Made by a program: the position numbers and the translations under genes. This document shows, piece after piece, positions 17,593 through 24,785 of a DNA stretch of 30,573 bases. Source of the stretch: a virus; the IMG/VR virus record IMGVR_UViG_3300036781_000807, positions 1-30,573 of that record; one strand, given 5' to 3'. How positions within the stretch are numbered: the first letter of the stretch is position 1; each line of letters starts with the position of its first letter. Below the pieces are notes generated by a model. The model searched no databases and was not told the origin of the DNA. It saw nothing but the letters and a program-made list of their open reading frames with translations.

Positions 17593-18137
17593 CGGCCTCC
17601 GACAGGTTCAAACCGTAGAGAGACCTGATGGCGGATACTGCCGGGGCCATACTTCAACGCATACAGTTCCTTGGCATAGACCGCCCGGAGCTGGTGTAAC
17701 TCCAGAATCGGGATGCTGGTAAGGTTCTTCCCAGCGATAGCAAAGGATTGCACGTCATCGGTAATCCGCCCGGCAATCACATCGTCAATACATCTGACCA
17801 TACGCTCAACGTGAACCAGCTTCGGGACAGCAGTAGCCGGATTCTCTGCCACTGTCAGAATGCCTTGGGCAATGGTCAAGCGCTCGTCGTTCTGAGCAAT
17901 GGATAGGGTATAGCCGTAGGCACCCGGCAAAAGATTAGCTGATTTAGAGGCTGGAATCGTGATCAGAAAGGCGTCGTTGGTCGTTGTGCCGGTGACTTGG
18001 AGACGTGATGCGCCGTTGATATAGAGGGTAGGTAGCCAGCCGGAGAGCGCTTGAGATGACCGGAACGTCAAACAAACGGAATCGCCAGCAACGATTTCCC
18101 GAGGTAGGTCTGACTGTTGGTGGTCAAAGGCGTACAT
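17589..18137 (-). CDS. Ig-like domain fused to a gpW-like head-tail joining domain
   Basis: A 182-residue protein between TerL and the portal, where lambda encodes the 68-residue gpW. Residues 1-105 form an Ig-like sandwich (LPREIVAGDSVCLTF, then LLPGAYGYTLSIAQNDERLTIAQGILTVAENP), a domain found in phage fibre and joining proteins. Residues about 110-182 resemble gpW: a helix with DDVIAGR, a short hairpin VQSFAIAGKNLTSIPI and a second helix LELHQLRAVYAKELYAL. The gpW part would plug the portal before tail addition. A 57-base gap separates it from TerL, and no clear Shine-Dalgarno is visible. The gpW call is based on short pattern and position. Confidence 0.6.
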   Translation of the reverse strand: MYAFDHQQSDLPREIVAGDSVCLTFRSSQALSGWLPTLYINGASRLQVTGTTTNDAFLITIPASKSANLLPGAYGYTLSIAQNDERLTIAQGILTVAENPATAVPKLVHVERMVRCIDDVIAGRITDDVQSFAIAGKNLTSIPILELHQLRAVYAKELYALKYGPGSIRHQVSLRFEPVGGR

Positions 18138-18194
18138 GAAGAACCAAAATGAAGGGCGGTATAGGGATAAATAGAGACAAGTGCATGAATCCCA

Positions 18195-20123
18195 TCAGCG
18201 TGACAGCCAAGATGAGCCAATAAGAGATGGTCGGGTCTTCAACCCCTTGATTTCAAATCCTGTTGACTGAGTGCCATCGGGGCTAGTGGCAGTGAGGTCG
18301 GGTACATCGCCAGTCAGTGCCGATACAGCGTCAACCAGTGCGGGCATCTCTTGAAGAATGTGTTTGCCCAACGAATGGAGGATGGCAAAGGAATAGACCA
18401 GACAGTCGAGTGGCTCGTTACGGTCGCGCATCTGTTTCCACATCGTCTTCGGTGCATTCCCTTTGCCGTAGACCGTGATCTTCTTCTCAGAGGTGATGCC
18501 TTCAAGGACTAAGAGCGGGATGGTTGCGGGGTAATGGATGAATCCTGGGCCGTGATTGGTAACGCCTCGTAATCGGCTGAACAGAATCTCTTTCGCTTGT
18601 GACGATCCGATGATGCCGAGCTTGGCTTGTCCCTGTTTCTTCTGCAATGACCACTCAAACACTGCTCGTGAACCGTCGAAGCCTTTGGTCGGTACGATGT
18701 GATGGCCACGACTCTTGAGCCATAGTACCTGCCGGTTGACCATCTCGGTAAATGCGCCGGTATCAATGGCCGATATCCTGATGGGGACTCTTCCTCCTGC
18801 CGGGGTGGTGTAGGTGGTACGCAGGTAGATGTCGAGCTGGTCCCATACGTCTTGCTGAGTGGTATTGCCGACTAACTGCTTGGAATCGATATACCAACCC
18901 TCTTCGCCAATGCCCCAGCCGTAAGCGTGACATTCGATCCAGTCCTGTTGCACGTCAATGCCGCATGTAATGACCCCAACACCTGGAGGCACCTCGGCGG
19001 GATAGGAATGGCAATGGGCGGCAAGGTCAGAGGTCTCTAAGAGATTGGTCTTATCCTCGAACGGTTCGCCAAGCTTCAGGTTCACAAATGAGCGCCGCTT
19101 ATCCGGAGTCCCATGACACTCTAGCCATTCCTCGACAATATCTGCCCATCGTGTCCAAGGGCTGTAGAGGGCTGAGACGTGAAAAGACGGGTATTTGCCA
19201 TCCGGATTCGCTGCAATCCATTGGCCGTGCAACATCATTTGAAGCTTATGGCTCTCACTGATGAAGTCGTGGCAATGCTCACACTGATAGACTGCCGTTG
19301 ATGCGTCGTGATGCTGCCATTTGAGGCCGTGCGTATACTCTCTGCCGCCAAAGACGAGCCGTTGATAGGCGCCACAATGAGGGCAGGGGACGTGAAAGGT
19401 TCGCTGATCGCCGCCTAGGTACTCGGTCTCAATGCGGGAAAAGTCTTTGATGGTAGGGGTCGAGCACAGAATGATCTTGCGGTTGGGATAGGTAATCGTT
19501 CTGGCAATGGCTAATCGGAGCGGATCGCCCTCATCGTCAACATCGGGCGGGTAAGCGTCGATCTCGTCAGCTAACAGAACGCGGATGGACAGTGAGCGGA
19601 GGGCAGAGGCAGACTGAGCCCCGACCATGTAGAGACCACCTCCGGGAAACGTCTTGCTCAAAACTTTGTTGCCACCATCACGTTTCCGAGTGCTAGCAAC
19701 GAGGGTACGGAGACCTGGCGACTCATTGAGGACCGGAGTGAGCTTGCTGGTACTAAAGTTCTCGGCCATCTGCTTTGACGGCTGGACAATCATGATCGGG
19801 GCAGGGTCTTCCTTCATGTGAAAGGCTGCCAGATTCAACAGACAACCCGTTTTGCCGATCTGTGCCGAGGTCATCAGCACGACTTTTTGATGCTCGTAAC
19901 TGCCCATCGTGTCCAAAATCTCGCGCTGATATGGGGCTCTATCTGTTCGCCACTGTCCCGGTTCTGCCGATGTGAGCCCTAGGACGATATTTTCATCAGA
20001 CCAATCGGATAGCTTGATCTTGCGAGGTGGGGAAAGGATTTGGCGAGTGGTCTGGCGTAGGGTATTGCGAAGCTTGGCAAGTGAATCGGGATGGCTCAGG
20101 CGCACGTTATCAGTCGTTGTCAT
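18195..20123 (-). CDS. Terminase large subunit, GpA family
   Basis: A 642-residue DNA-packaging motor and nuclease. The N-terminal ATPase has a Walker A-like SAQIGKTG (about 86-93) and Walker B VLLADEID (about 182-189). The sequence FSTSKLTPVLNESPGLRTLV and motif III LCSTPTIKDFSRIE are characteristic of the GpA family. A zinc-ribbon-like element uses Cys247/Cys250 and Cys281/Cys284 (CPHC, CEHC). The C-terminal nuclease domain includes GVITCGIDVQQDWIECHAYGWG and the late acidic/basic strands ISAIDTGAF. A GGAGG five bases before the ATG sits inside terS, with which it overlaps by 14 bases. GpA-type terminases usually cut at cos sites. Confidence 0.92.
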   Translation of the reverse strand: MTTTDNVRLSHPDSLAKLRNTLRQTTRQILSPPRKIKLSDWSDENIVLGLTSAEPGQWRTDRAPYQREILDTMGSYEHQKVVLMTSAQIGKTGCLLNLAAFHMKEDPAPIMIVQPSKQMAENFSTSKLTPVLNESPGLRTLVASTRKRDGGNKVLSKTFPGGGLYMVGAQSASALRSLSIRVLLADEIDAYPPDVDDEGDPLRLAIARTITYPNRKIILCSTPTIKDFSRIETEYLGGDQRTFHVPCPHCGAYQRLVFGGREYTHGLKWQHHDASTAVYQCEHCHDFISESHKLQMMLHGQWIAANPDGKYPSFHVSALYSPWTRWADIVEEWLECHGTPDKRRSFVNLKLGEPFEDKTNLLETSDLAAHCHSYPAEVPPGVGVITCGIDVQQDWIECHAYGWGIGEEGWYIDSKQLVGNTTQQDVWDQLDIYLRTTYTTPAGGRVPIRISAIDTGAFTEMVNRQVLWLKSRGHHIVPTKGFDGSRAVFEWSLQKKQGQAKLGIIGSSQAKEILFSRLRGVTNHGPGFIHYPATIPLLVLEGITSEKKITVYGKGNAPKTMWKQMRDRNEPLDCLVYSFAILHSLGKHILQEMPALVDAVSALTGDVPDLTATSPDGTQSTGFEIKGLKTRPSLIGSSWLSR

Positions 20124-20643
20124 CGGCCTCCGGTAGTTCTTCCTCCGGTTGCTCTGCCTGACTGACTATGGCGCGCATCATTTCGGCAACGTGGGCATCC
20201 AAGAGGACACGGGCGCTCAACACATCGGTAATCATCACGGCAAAGGGGGCAAAGCGAGCCGGGAAGGCTAAGAGCGCTGCCCGGACAATCCCTAAGTGCT
20301 TCTCTAAGTCGCGCTTGGCATCCTCGATATTCACGAGCTCGCCAATCATCCGGGCTAGCTCAACCTCTTTCATCCGCGCCTCTGCCAAAAGCTTGCGATC
20401 CTTGATATCGGTTGCTTCTGGTTCGCTCTGTTGACGGCTCAGCGCCAATTGGATTTCTCGGTCGGCAAACCAGCGAATCGCCTTGGGCATTGAGTAACGG
20501 TCTCGGCTCACAGCGGCATTCAAGCCGTCATTCTTCCAGTTGGAAATGGTCCGATCACTGACGCCAAAGCACTCGCACAACTCGGCAAGCGTGACCAACT
20601 TATCGGTCTTTGGTTTTGAGATGGTGGTTTTCTTTGCTGCCAT
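20110..20643 (-). CDS. Terminase small subunit, Nu1-like
   Basis: A 177-residue protein with an N-terminal winged-helix/MerR-like DNA-binding domain (LVTLAELCECFGVSDRTISNWKNDGL, residues about 16-41), then a long helical dimerisation region (DRKLLAEARMKEVELARMIGELVNIEDAKRDL) and the LAFPARFAPF motif usual in Nu1 relatives. The tail is acidic (EEELPEADDND). It recognises the packaging site and recruits TerL, encoded immediately downstream. The ATG has no strong Shine-Dalgarno. The non-coding stretch just upstream holds repeats and palindromes that are the natural candidates for its binding and cutting site. Confidence 0.85.
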   Translation of the reverse strand: MAAKKTTISKPKTDKLVTLAELCECFGVSDRTISNWKNDGLNAAVSRDRYSMPKAIRWFADREIQLALSRQQSEPEATDIKDRKLLAEARMKEVELARMIGELVNIEDAKRDLEKHLGIVRAALLAFPARFAPFAVMITDVLSARVLLDAHVAEMMRAIVSQAEQPEEELPEADDND

Positions 20644-20700
20644 ACTTTGGTACTCAAATAAATGTTCAAAAAGGTGATAAATCAGCCCAACAAATGCGGG

Positions 20701-20743
20701 GGTAAGTCAGGGTAGGTCAGGGTTATCGGGGCTTTCTCAGGGC
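20701..20743 (-). repeat. Tandem CCCTGA-type repeats, candidate TerS-binding (cosB-like) sites
   Basis: On the plus strand GGTAAGTCAG and GGTAGGTCAG stand in tandem (20701-20720), followed by a partial GGTTATCGGG. On the minus strand the block reads as three spaced CCCTGA units running toward terS. They begin about 60 bases upstream of the terS start and have no coding explanation, as in the R sites of lambda cosB. Function is inferred. Confidence 0.45.
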
Positions 20744-20824
20744 AACGTCGGGCGATTGTGGCGCATTCTAGGCCGGGTGTGTGCGAATGAATGGCGATGA
20801 TCTTTCAAATGCTGAAAATCGAGG

Positions 20825-20853
20825 AGTCCCGGACTGTTGCGTCCCCGCGCGGG
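20825..20853. other. Paired palindromes, candidate cosN cleavage region
   Basis: Two perfect inverted repeats lie within 30 bases: AGTCCcGGACT (20825-20835) and CCCGCGCGGG (20844-20853). They sit between the GIY-YIG stop and the repeat block, about 190 bases before terS, matching the lambda order cosN, cosB, nu1. GC-rich symmetric sequence is typical of staggered terminase cut sites, but the exact nicks cannot be read from sequence. Confidence 0.4.
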
Positions 20854-20860
20854 TTCAACC

Positions 20861-21682
20861 TCAGGGAGAACCTATGCTCGCGGGATGCTTTTCTTGGGTA
20901 CGTCGCGGGCGCTTGCCGGATGATGTTGGTTTACGTCGCCAACCATACGCACTAGGCTTCTCCCCACGCACGACCTTGTTCAGTAGTGATGAGGAGTCGT
21001 AGCCAATGCTCTTGGCAAACGTTGTCATGTTGTCAATGACGGCGACTCTACCGTCATCGTGATATAAGGTGACGGGCTCCACGAACGAGATATGAGGGGT
21101 GAGTAACAGGCGGGTAGTCGTAAGGAGGTCATGCTCCGTCGCTACTGCGGTGTATGCCTTCAACTGTTCCGTTGCCCAAGCTTCACGTATCTTGTCTGCT
21201 TCTTTGTCAGTGCGTATTCGTAGGCGCTTCAATACCTTGTATACGGTGTTGCCAGAGCTTTTGCCGCTCTTGATATGTTGGTTAGCTTCCCACAGTTCCG
21301 CCAGCGCCTCGCTCAAAGGGTGCCTAAGATATTGTTCAAGGTGCCGCAAACGCATCGGGAATGTCTGTTCTACAACAGGCACAGCGCCAACCTCCCACAA
21401 GGCATTGACGCAATCCTTATCGCCCTTACAAAGGTCCAGCGTCAGTTGTTCGCCCTCGTTCAACAACTCTAACGGCAGCTCGCTAATCAAATGGTGCTCT
21501 AGCGAATCGACGCCGTACTTATTGGCGATGTGTTGTAGGCGGCGGTTGACGTGGCGATCCTTCCGGAGTTCGTTCCTGTGATGACTCCAACGGGATTGAA
21601 CGTCTCGCGATTGTCCGACGTAGTACGCTTGGCTTCCGGGGTGGATGATTGCGTAAATGCCTTTGGCCGGTGTGCGACTCAT
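20861..21682 (-). CDS. GIY-YIG homing endonuclease next to the packaging site
   Basis: A 273-residue protein with the GIY-YIG core at the N-terminus: KGIYAI (residues 7-12), YYVGQS (20-25), Arg31 in QSRWSHH, and the conserved Glu in LLNEGEQL (about 76-78). The C-terminal 70 residues resemble a modular DNA-recognition region: VTLYHDDGRVAVIDNMTTFAKSIGYDSSSLLNKVVRGEKPSAYGWRRK, with the NUMOD-like helix-turn-helix pattern, followed by a basic tail. It is a free-standing homing-type nuclease that probably cleaves a related phage locus lacking it. The stop lies eight bases from the cos-like palindrome. It overlaps the 75-residue gene by ATGA. Confidence 0.8.
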   Translation of the reverse strand: MSRTPAKGIYAIIHPGSQAYYVGQSRDVQSRWSHHRNELRKDRHVNRRLQHIANKYGVDSLEHHLISELPLELLNEGEQLTLDLCKGDKDCVNALWEVGAVPVVEQTFPMRLRHLEQYLRHPLSEALAELWEANQHIKSGKSSGNTVYKVLKRLRIRTDKEADKIREAWATEQLKAYTAVATEHDLLTTTRLLLTPHISFVEPVTLYHDDGRVAVIDNMTTFAKSIGYDSSSLLNKVVRGEKPSAYGWRRKPTSSGKRPRRTQEKHPASIGSP

Positions 21683-21906
21683 TGTCTGTCAGTGCGGGTT
21701 AGTAAGGCATTGAGCGCGGGTAGAGCCGTAGTGAGCCCGTGGAGTTGACGCAGTGACTCCACATACTCGCTGATCTCTTGCAAACGACTGCCCAGGGTTG
21801 CCGAGGGGCTGTTGAGCAGTTGCACGAGACTGGTAAGGTGGGCCAATTGATGGGGCTCTAGCTTGGTCGCTGATGGTGTGGTAAATGGTGTTGGGGTGTG
21901 GGTCAT
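21679..21906 (-). CDS. Small hypothetical protein
   Basis: A 75-residue protein with a Pro/Thr-rich start (MTHTPTPFTTPSATK) followed by amphipathic helices (LTSLVQLLNSP, LQEISEYVESLRQLHGLTTALPALNALL). No family is recognised. It is coupled by ATGA to the GIY-YIG gene and preceded by GAGG about ten bases before its ATG. A small helical phage protein of this kind might be a DNA-binding or virion accessory factor, but nothing in the sequence decides it. Confidence 0.55.
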   Translation of the reverse strand: MTHTPTPFTTPSATKLEPHQLAHLTSLVQLLNSPSATLGSRLQEISEYVESLRQLHGLTTALPALNALLTRTDRQ

Positions 21907-21930
21907 AGGGTCATGCCTCGGTGATAGTCG

Positions 21931-22545
21931 TTACGGATGGGCAGTGGCCACGGCTTTGTCCCATGCCGTTGACCAGTTGGTTTGTAAGCGTGCATTGATG
22001 GTGGCCGTGATGGTATCGGTGAAACTCAGGCGATGGCTCGTGATTGGCACAGAGGGCTTCAAGACGTAGGCCACTTGCAAGCCCTTGTACTTGCCTTTGG
22101 CATTCCGGATCATCAGAAAGGATTCGCCGTTACTGCCCTTGATCACGAATGCCTTCGCCAGGTTCTTGGGGCGCTTGCCTTGAGAGACCACAACCGATGC
22201 GTTAGGCCGGGTATAGCTGGTGGGGATGGCGATGTTACTGCCACGGAACGGTGTCTTAGTCGAGTTGCCTTCAAACTTGGCAAATACCGAGGGATAGGCT
22301 CCGACATTGGCTACCGAGATAATGCCGGTCAAGCTGCTCTTCTTGGCAAAGGGGCTGATCTTGATGGACTGCTTGAGATAGCTGGCTCTGCGGATGAGGA
22401 AGCCCGATGAGACACGCGCAATCTCGGCCTTCTGACTATCGACCAACGTGTTATTGATGGCCAGTGACAGAGCGTAGGGAACCTGCTTTGCAAAGTCTCC
22501 GGCAAACTTTGTGAGACTGGCCTGATCGATAGTAACGGTCGTCAA
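21931..22545 (-). CDS. Minor tail protein Z-like (gpZ family)
   Basis: A 204-residue protein with the gpZ-like pattern: an N-terminal helix with PYALSLAINNTLVDSQKAEI (about 22-41), then the basic segment GFLIRRASYLKQSIKI, a strand-rich core, and AFVIKGSNGESFLMIRNAKGKYKGLQVAYVLKPSVPI before a final helix. In lambda gpZ acts in head-tail joining/tail maturation and is encoded between FII and U; here the gene lies upstream of the terminase genes instead. The longest frame starts at TTG 22545, about seven bases after the preceding stop. The family assignment is moderate. Confidence 0.6.
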   Translation of the reverse strand: MTTVTIDQASLTKFAGDFAKQVPYALSLAINNTLVDSQKAEIARVSSGFLIRRASYLKQSIKISPFAKKSSLTGIISVANVGAYPSVFAKFEGNSTKTPFRGSNIAIPTSYTRPNASVVVSQGKRPKNLAKAFVIKGSNGESFLMIRNAKGKYKGLQVAYVLKPSVPITSHRLSFTDTITATINARLQTNWSTAWDKAVATAHP

Positions 22546-22551
22546 GACGGA

Positions 22552-22752
22552 TTAGACCTGATTACTGGTCGTGTCAGTCGGTGATGGTGCTTTGATGGCC
22601 GTTGGGGTGACAGGCGTGGTAGTCGAGCTCGTGAACAGGCCGGCGATCAGGTTTAGAAACTTCTCAATCGTTGGAAAGGCTAGCTCTGCGGCTTTGACAC
22701 CTCCCAAGATCCAAGCAATGGCCTTCGGGATGAAGAGTAGTAAGGCGGTCAT
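22552..22752 (-). CDS. Small membrane protein
   Basis: A 66-residue protein with a hydrophobic N-terminal half (LLLFIPKAIAWILGG, then FLNLIAGLF) and a Ser/Thr/Pro-rich hydrophilic C-terminal tail. Two short hydrophobic segments or one amphipathic hairpin would fit a small holin-like or membrane-associated peptide, but it has neither lysis neighbours nor a charged tail. GGAG lies about ten bases before the ATG, which overlaps the HNH gene stop (ATGA). Confidence 0.5.
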   Translation of the reverse strand: MTALLLFIPKAIAWILGGVKAAELAFPTIEKFLNLIAGLFTSSTTTPVTPTAIKAPSPTDTTSNQV

Positions 22753-23099
22753 ATAAGGGATGCTCCGTGTGTAAGGGGGTCATTTATAAGTAGAGATTCA
22801 TGGGCGATTCGTGCCGATATCTCTTGCCTGATGGTGCTTGAGGCGTGACTGAGTTCGTGGCAATGACGGCAGAGGGTCACCAGGTCGCTTAGCTGTTCGT
22901 GCCATAGGTTGGTGTAGGTCAGATGATGGACGTGAAGGTCGTTGAACAGATGGCAGCGGATACAGCGGTCATGATCTCGGGCCTTGACTTTCTTTTTCAA
23001 CGCTCGCCAGTGATCGGTCTGGAGATAGAACGGGTAGGCCTCGGTTGGGTCATCCTTCAGGAGTTGGAAATATCTGGACTTCTCTGACTGCTTGAACAT
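22749..23099 (-). CDS. HNH endonuclease
   Basis: A 116-residue protein with a compact HNH nuclease core: Cys46-x-x-Cys49, LHVHHLTY with His58/His59, and LVTLCRHCHELSH (Cys77, Cys80, His81), the last residues also forming the zinc-binding pair. A basic region (WRALKKKVKARD) precedes the core. In HK97-like phages a small HNH protein encoded beside the terminase stimulates cos cleavage and is needed for packaging; this gene lies in that region but is separated from terS by four genes. A homing role is the alternative. It is the first gene of the structural operon after the gene-free stretch. Confidence 0.78.
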   Translation of the reverse strand: MFKQSEKSRYFQLLKDDPTEAYPFYLQTDHWRALKKKVKARDHDRCIRCHLFNDLHVHHLTYTNLWHEQLSDLVTLCRHCHELSHASSTIRQEISARIAHESLLINDPLTHGASLI

Positions 23100-23451
23100 G
23101 GATGGGACTCAGGAATAGTTGCCTCTGTTGGGTCATGGGTACACGAGGGCCTAGAACGGGTGAAGGATGAAGAAAACTGACCAGTTGGCCCCAGGATTCA
23201 TTTCCCCTCAACTACCACCACTGCCTCCATTGATCTGAAGTCCTGCTTGATTCACCCCCGGACAAACCGGATGAGTTCTGGTTGGCTAGATCATCGCCCC
23301 TCGTGATAGCTCCCTAGCTCTGCATTTTTCGTATCGGTAGGCGAGATGCAGGAAACGCCCGATCAATGGTTCATCCCGTTATTTCATCGCTGGTGGAGTT
23401 ACCGTTGGCGATCAGGCTATGACGGTGGCAGAAGACCTGTTGGTGCAAATG
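23100..23451. other. Gene-free stretch upstream of the HNH gene
   Basis: About 350 bases hold no convincing ORF on either strand; short plus-strand frames (for example around 23400-23475) lack starts, ribosome sites and family resemblance. The promoter of the late minus-strand operon should lie here, since a terminator closes the unit just upstream. No clear -35/-10 pair could be fixed by eye. Confidence 0.4.
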
Positions 23452-23514
23452 AAAAAAGGGCCGGTTGACTTCCTCCTCTAGCCTGACCCAGAAGAAGACT
23501 CAAACACGGCCCTT
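23452..23514 (-). terminator. Rho-independent terminator of the two-gene accessory unit
   Basis: On the minus strand AAGGGCCG (23514-23507) pairs with CGGCCC plus the first T residues (23463-23456), followed by a run of six T (23457-23452). The intervening bases contain a secondary pairing of CTTCTTCT with GGAGGAAG, so the whole forms a long extended stem. It lies about 100 bases after the stop at 23614 and isolates the 24248-23614 pair from the structural operon. Confidence 0.75.
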
Positions 23515-23613
23515 CGTATGCTGCCGGATCATTTGTCGGTCAGGCGACTGGTAGTGATCCTTCTACCTATAACTATGTCGCCCGATTCTGAAACGATCAT
23601 TTTTGCTGCTGGC

Positions 23614-23895
23614 TCAGGTCGATGGTGCCTCCCTTTCATCCCGTTGCTTACGAACCCGATTCAGCAAGTCCTCGTGTCGCTGAGCTTTTTCGATGTTATC
23701 GGATTTCCATTCACCGGGGAAAGTGTCCTCAATGATGCTCATCTCCCATGTTATGCCGTCGGCGTCCAACGATTCTAGGTACTGTTTGGTCGCGCTCCAG
23801 TCGTAGAAGGCTTGCGGAAAATCCTGGCCCGATTCCTTCACCTCGTAGGTCCGTTTCGCTGGGACGGTCGGGAATTCGGCGTCTTGATCGCTCAT
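23614..23895 (-). CDS. Hypothetical acidic protein, second gene of a coupled pair
   Basis: A 93-residue acidic protein rich in Asp/Glu and aromatic residues, with EFPTVPAKRTYEVKESGQDFPQAFYDW near the N-terminus and a charged helical C-terminus (NIEKAQRHEDLLNRVRKQRDERE). No family is recognised. It overlaps the upstream basic 118-residue gene by ATGA and is followed by a strong terminator, so the two form one small transcription unit. An acidic/basic coupled pair is compatible with an interacting protein complex, including a toxin-antitoxin or anti-host module, but no motif supports a specific call. Confidence 0.6.
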   Translation of the reverse strand: MSDQDAEFPTVPAKRTYEVKESGQDFPQAFYDWSATKQYLESLDADGITWEMSIIEDTFPGEWKSDNIEKAQRHEDLLNRVRKQRDEREAPST

Positions 23896-24248
23896 GATTC
23901 AATCTCCCGCATGTAGATCCGAAAGCCAGCCAACTCGAACACTCGCCCATCGCCCTCATCCGTGCGCGCATCCCTCCAGTCGGCCTCAAACTCGCTGACG
24001 CTGATCTCGGGAAATTCTTTCTTCAACTGCTCGTGGACGTATCTCTTGGCATCTTTCAAGCCGGGAAAAAACTTGGTAACCATTTTGCCGTCAAAGTTCT
24101 GGTTAGGTGCCCCGAAACGGCTAACCGACTCCTTCCATGCCAGCAGAGCCAAGTCAGTATCGAGTGGTTCTGTCCTAGGTGCTGCCGCCTTCTTTCCTGC
24201 CGCTGCCTTCTTTGACTTCCGTGCGTTTCCTGACTTTTGCTTATGCAT
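23892..24248 (-). CDS. Hypothetical protein with histone-like Lys/Ala tail, first gene of a coupled pair
   Basis: A 118-residue protein. The first 30 residues are a disordered, Lys/Ala-rich tail (KKAAAGKKAAAPRT) resembling histone H1 or nucleoid-binding tails. The remainder is a small alpha/beta domain with FPGLKDAKRYVHEQLKKEFPEI, EFEADWRDAR and a final strand FELAGFRIYMREIES. Binding to nucleic acid through the tail is plausible. A near-ideal AAGGAG lies eight bases before the ATG, and the upstream AT-rich region (24255-24310) is the probable promoter, overlapped by one arm of a 13-bp inverted repeat. No family is recognised. Confidence 0.65.
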   Translation of the reverse strand: MHKQKSGNARKSKKAAAGKKAAAPRTEPLDTDLALLAWKESVSRFGAPNQNFDGKMVTKFFPGLKDAKRYVHEQLKKEFPEISVSEFEADWRDARTDEGDGRVFELAGFRIYMREIES

Positions 24249-24278
24249 TGTCCCGCTCCTTGTGAAATTAGTTTACGA

Positions 24279-24503
24279 TGATTTATTGAATAGTCCTGCT
24301 AAACAAATTTGAATATTGGACATAGCTATCGCATGACGTGGCCTCCCCAAGAAATGGGAATTGTGCCGCTGGTGGCTCTCTTTAGCCGGGATGTTTTGGA
24401 GCGGGGGGAATAATACACTGGTGGTCAGCCGTTGTCAAGTGGCAGTCGTCAAGTTGATTGCACAGTTGATTTGGCACTGGTGAGGCGAGAATTCAATAAA
24501 TCA
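24279..24503. repeat. 13-bp perfect inverted repeat, arms 24279-24291 and 24491-24503
   Basis: TGATTTATTGAAT and its exact reverse complement ATTCAATAAATCA stand 199 bases apart. The left arm lies just upstream of the 118-residue gene's ribosome site, at the place of a leftward promoter. They could be paired operators allowing looping, or relics of a small mobile element; the flanks do not extend the identity. Confidence 0.6.
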
Positions 24504-24561
24504 AAGAATGAAAGAATCCGAATATCTTGGGCTATCAGGTCGTAAGCCAAGCCAAATCAAC
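24465..24561. repeat. 11-bp perfect inverted repeat, arms 24465-24475 and 24551-24561
   Basis: GTTGATTTGGC and its reverse complement GCCAAATCAAC are separated by 75 bases. A related AGTTGATTGCAC lies immediately left of the first arm (24452-24463), giving an array of similar half-sites. Together with the 13-bp repeat, which straddles it, this suggests a regulatory complex site. Confidence 0.55.
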
Positions 24562-24785
24562 GCCTTAGCCTCAGAATAGATTGCCGGATACTTGGGGCCA
24601 TACTCGGATAAACGATCATTCTCAGGGCATCTTAGGCCGGTTCTGACCCCTTCTGATGACCTCGACCTGGCTTGAGCTGCCTTGCGGGATTCTCCACATA
24701 CGGGATATGTTCGGGAATGACGAGGAAGCGCCAGTTGTGGTCCCGAAACCTGTACCCTTGGCCGATTCCTGTTCCGCTGGTAGCC

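Larger units (their letters stand above)
24249..24655. promoter_or_regulatory. Divergent intergenic control region
   Basis: About 400 bases without a credible gene lie between the leftward accessory pair and the rightward region. The stretch holds an AT-rich promoter-like section at 24265-24320 for leftward transcription, two pairs of perfect inverted repeats (listed separately), and direct repeats of GTCAAGT at 24434 and 24448. This density of short repeats points to binding sites for one or more regulators. No tRNA or terminator is seen. Confidence 0.5.

Noticed and set aside
23100-23613. Insertion-sequence remnant, because of the long inverted repeat around 23456-23514
   Set aside because: The repeat ends in a T-run on the minus strand directly behind a gene and behaves as a terminator. 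No transposase fragment or target duplication is visible.
1-24248. Genome-wide recoding of TAG to an amino acid, suggested by the amber codon at 3748-3746
   Set aside because: TAG ends several other genes sensibly: at 1, 1130, 11486 (with an in-frame TAA directly after), 11797 and 13825. In most of these a new gene or domain begins right there. Only one interrupted gene is seen, so standard decoding is more likely.
24249-24655. tRNA or small RNA gene in the divergent gap
   Set aside because: No cloverleaf with a TTCGA-type T-loop and matching acceptor stem could be found.
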